From an uncultured Actinomycetes bacterium (GTDB lineage: Bacteria > Actinomycetota > Acidimicrobiia > Acidimicrobiales > Ilumatobacteraceae), in assembly GCA_937927625.1 (NCBI GenBank), contig CALBSD010000035.1, positions 1-5,873 on the forward strand: a DNA stretch of 5,873 nucleotides, given 5' to 3'. Shown one piece after another: positions 4,776 to 5,873 of this stretch. The position numbers were made by a program, and so were the translations under genes. Below the pieces are notes generated by a model that was given only the letters and a program-made list of their open reading frames with translations, did no database searches and was not told the origin of the DNA. How positions within the stretch are numbered: position 1 is the stretch's first letter; each line of letters begins with the position of its first letter.

Positions 4776-5873
4776 TTACGCCCCGCTCATGGTGACACCA
4801 GAGATCACCAAGGAAAGCCCAGCTGCACGTGATGGCAACCAATCAACATCGCCACCCACTGCTTCCACATCGAGCAACATGCGCTGCAACGTGGATGCAA
4901 TCGTGAACTCACGCACTGGCTCTGCAGTCTTGCCGTTACGAATGATGAGGCCCGATGCGCCAGTGGAGAAGTCACCCGACACTGGATTCACACCACTGTG
5001 CAAACCCTGCACGCTGTCGATGAGAACACCATCTTCAATGCCGGCGATGAGTTCTTCTTGTGTCTTGGTTCCAGGAACCAACTGCAAGGCCAAACATCCG
5101 CCAGCATTTCCGGTGCTCTTTGTGTTGGCGCGGCGAGCGCTGTATGCATCGTGCACGAACATCTGCAACACACCATCTTGAATCAATACGTTGCGACGTG
5201 TTGCGAGACCATCACCATCGGTCTCACATGCGCTGTACGCGCGTGAATCAGTGGGGTCGTCAATGAGAGTGATGAGTGGTGACGCAACTTGTTCACCTAA
5301 GCGATCAGCAAAAATGCTGCGACCCTTCACCACGTTCTCGCCCACCAATGTTCCGCTGATGATTCCGAGGAACTGTGCGGTGACCATTGGGTCGAGCACA
5401 ACAGTGGTCACGCGACTTGCTGGCTTTACTGCACCCAACAAACGAGTGGCGCGTTCTGCTGCTTTCTTCGCTGCCGCGGGAAGGTCGAACTTGTCGGGAC
5501 TATCGCCCAATGCATAAGCCCAACCTGTTTGTGTTTCACCGTTGTCGTCGACCAACACGCTGACGGTGGCGTAACAACTGTTCGAACGACTGCTGCTGCG
5601 AATGCCCAACGAAGTTGCCGATGCTTCTTCAGTTGCGCCGTCGGAATAGTCGGCTTCATCAATGCGAAGTCGAGGATCTTCTGCGAGCACAAGGCGCTCA
5701 AGTTCTTTTGCGATCTCAATCTTCTTATCGGTGGGAAATGCTGCGAGCGCGTCGTCCCACAACTTCTGCTCCACAATCTCCACGCCATCTGGTTCAGCTA
5801 ATCCGGCGTATTCATCCACACTGCCGAACGATGCGTTCTCACGTGCTTCAGCCAGCACTTCGCGCCACGATGC
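4776..5873 (-). CDS. pmbA: TldD/PmbA family protein, TldE (PmbA)-type, C-terminal 365 residues (5' end beyond the right edge)
   Basis: The frame is open to the window edge (first visible codons read ASWREVLAEARENA), so the gene starts outside. PmbA is usually about 440-450 residues, so roughly 80 N-terminal residues are missing. Family marks, in visible-residue numbering: ISGTLVGENVVKGRSIFADRLGE (about 172-194), the LIDDP segment (204-207), DGDGLATRRNVLIQDG (219-234), SARRANTKSTGNAGG (245-259), and GVNPVSGDFSTGASGLIIRNG (294-314). The C-terminus LVISGVTMSG matches the PmbA ending. There is no HExxxH motif; in Escherichia coli the catalytic zinc site is in TldD, and its partner TldE/PmbA lacks it. 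This therefore looks like the non-catalytic partner, which acts with TldD on unfolded or modified peptides in the cytoplasm. A tldD gene is likely just upstream, outside the window. The PHP gene follows after 6 bp. Confidence 0.92.
   Translation of the reverse strand, partial: ASWREVLAEARENASFGSVDEYAGLAEPDGVEIVEQKLWDDALAAFPTDKKIEIAKELERLVLAEDPRLRIDEADYSDGATEEASATSLGIRSSSRSNSCYATVSVLVDDNGETQTGWAYALGDSPDKFDLPAAAKKAAERATRLLGAVKPASRVTTVVLDPMVTAQFLGIISGTLVGENVVKGRSIFADRLGEQVASPLITLIDDPTDSRAYSACETDGDGLATRRNVLIQDGVLQMFVHDAYSARRANTKSTGNAGGCLALQLVPGTKTQEELIAGIEDGVLIDSVQGLHSGVNPVSGDFSTGASGLIIRNGKTAEPVREFTIASTLQRMLLDVEAVGGDVDWLPSRAAGLSLVISGVTMSGA

Noticed and set aside
4768..5181. 137-residue open frame on the plus strand opposite pmbA
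   Set aside because: Low-complexity Ser/Thr/Pro-rich translation with no family resemblance; pmbA motifs are clear on the other strand.
1..5873. Defence system, prophage, insertion sequence, CRISPR array or RNA gene
   Set aside because: Essentially all sequence is accounted for by recognisable cellular genes with short gaps; no transposase, terminal repeats, spaced direct repeats or tRNA/rRNA signatures were seen.

Overview
The window looks like an ordinary, compact piece of an actinobacterial chromosome. The base composition is moderate (mid-50s % G+C by eye, not computed). The gene content and order recall the conserved actinobacterial neighbourhood FmdB-family protein / galU / moeA. The moderate G+C and very short intergenic gaps would fit a streamlined aquatic lineage such as the Acidimicrobiia (Ilumatobacter-like), but that placement is inference and no marker gene here proves it.

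Layout, left to right. The 5' end of moeA (molybdenum cofactor assembly) runs leftward out of the window. A putative glycolipid-binding-domain gene (282-848, +) lies between moeA and galU on the opposite strand; its stop codon overlaps that of galU (845-1711, -). A 67-bp divergent gap separates galU from a small FmdB-family protein (1779-2066, +). That protein keeps the family fold signature and a serine-rich tail but has no cysteines. It is followed by a single-pass membrane protein with a SAF domain (2125-2745, +), whose ribosome binding site lies inside a perfect 7-bp inverted repeat. A cytochrome P450 (2818-4035, +) follows, preceded by a perfect 6-bp inverted repeat. On the minus strand, converging on the P450, are a TldE/PmbA-type protein (4776 to the window end, 5' end missing) and, 6 bp downstream of it, a PHP-domain metal-dependent phosphoesterase (4047-4769).

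How the genes relate. GalU makes UDP-glucose for cell-envelope polysaccharide and glycolipid synthesis. A glycolipid-binding protein beside it is thematically compatible, but nothing in the sequence links them functionally. The FmdB-like and SAF genes are probably co-transcribed. PmbA and the PHP protein almost certainly share a transcript, whose start lies outside the window. The P450 appears to be its own unit with no redox partner nearby.

I see no mobile element, CRISPR array, RNA gene, phage feature or obviously new multi-gene system. The observations most worth checking are the cysteine-free FmdB homologue, the antisense gene splitting galU from moeA, and the two inverted repeats placed at translation or transcription control points. 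No stretch over 300 bases is without a gene.
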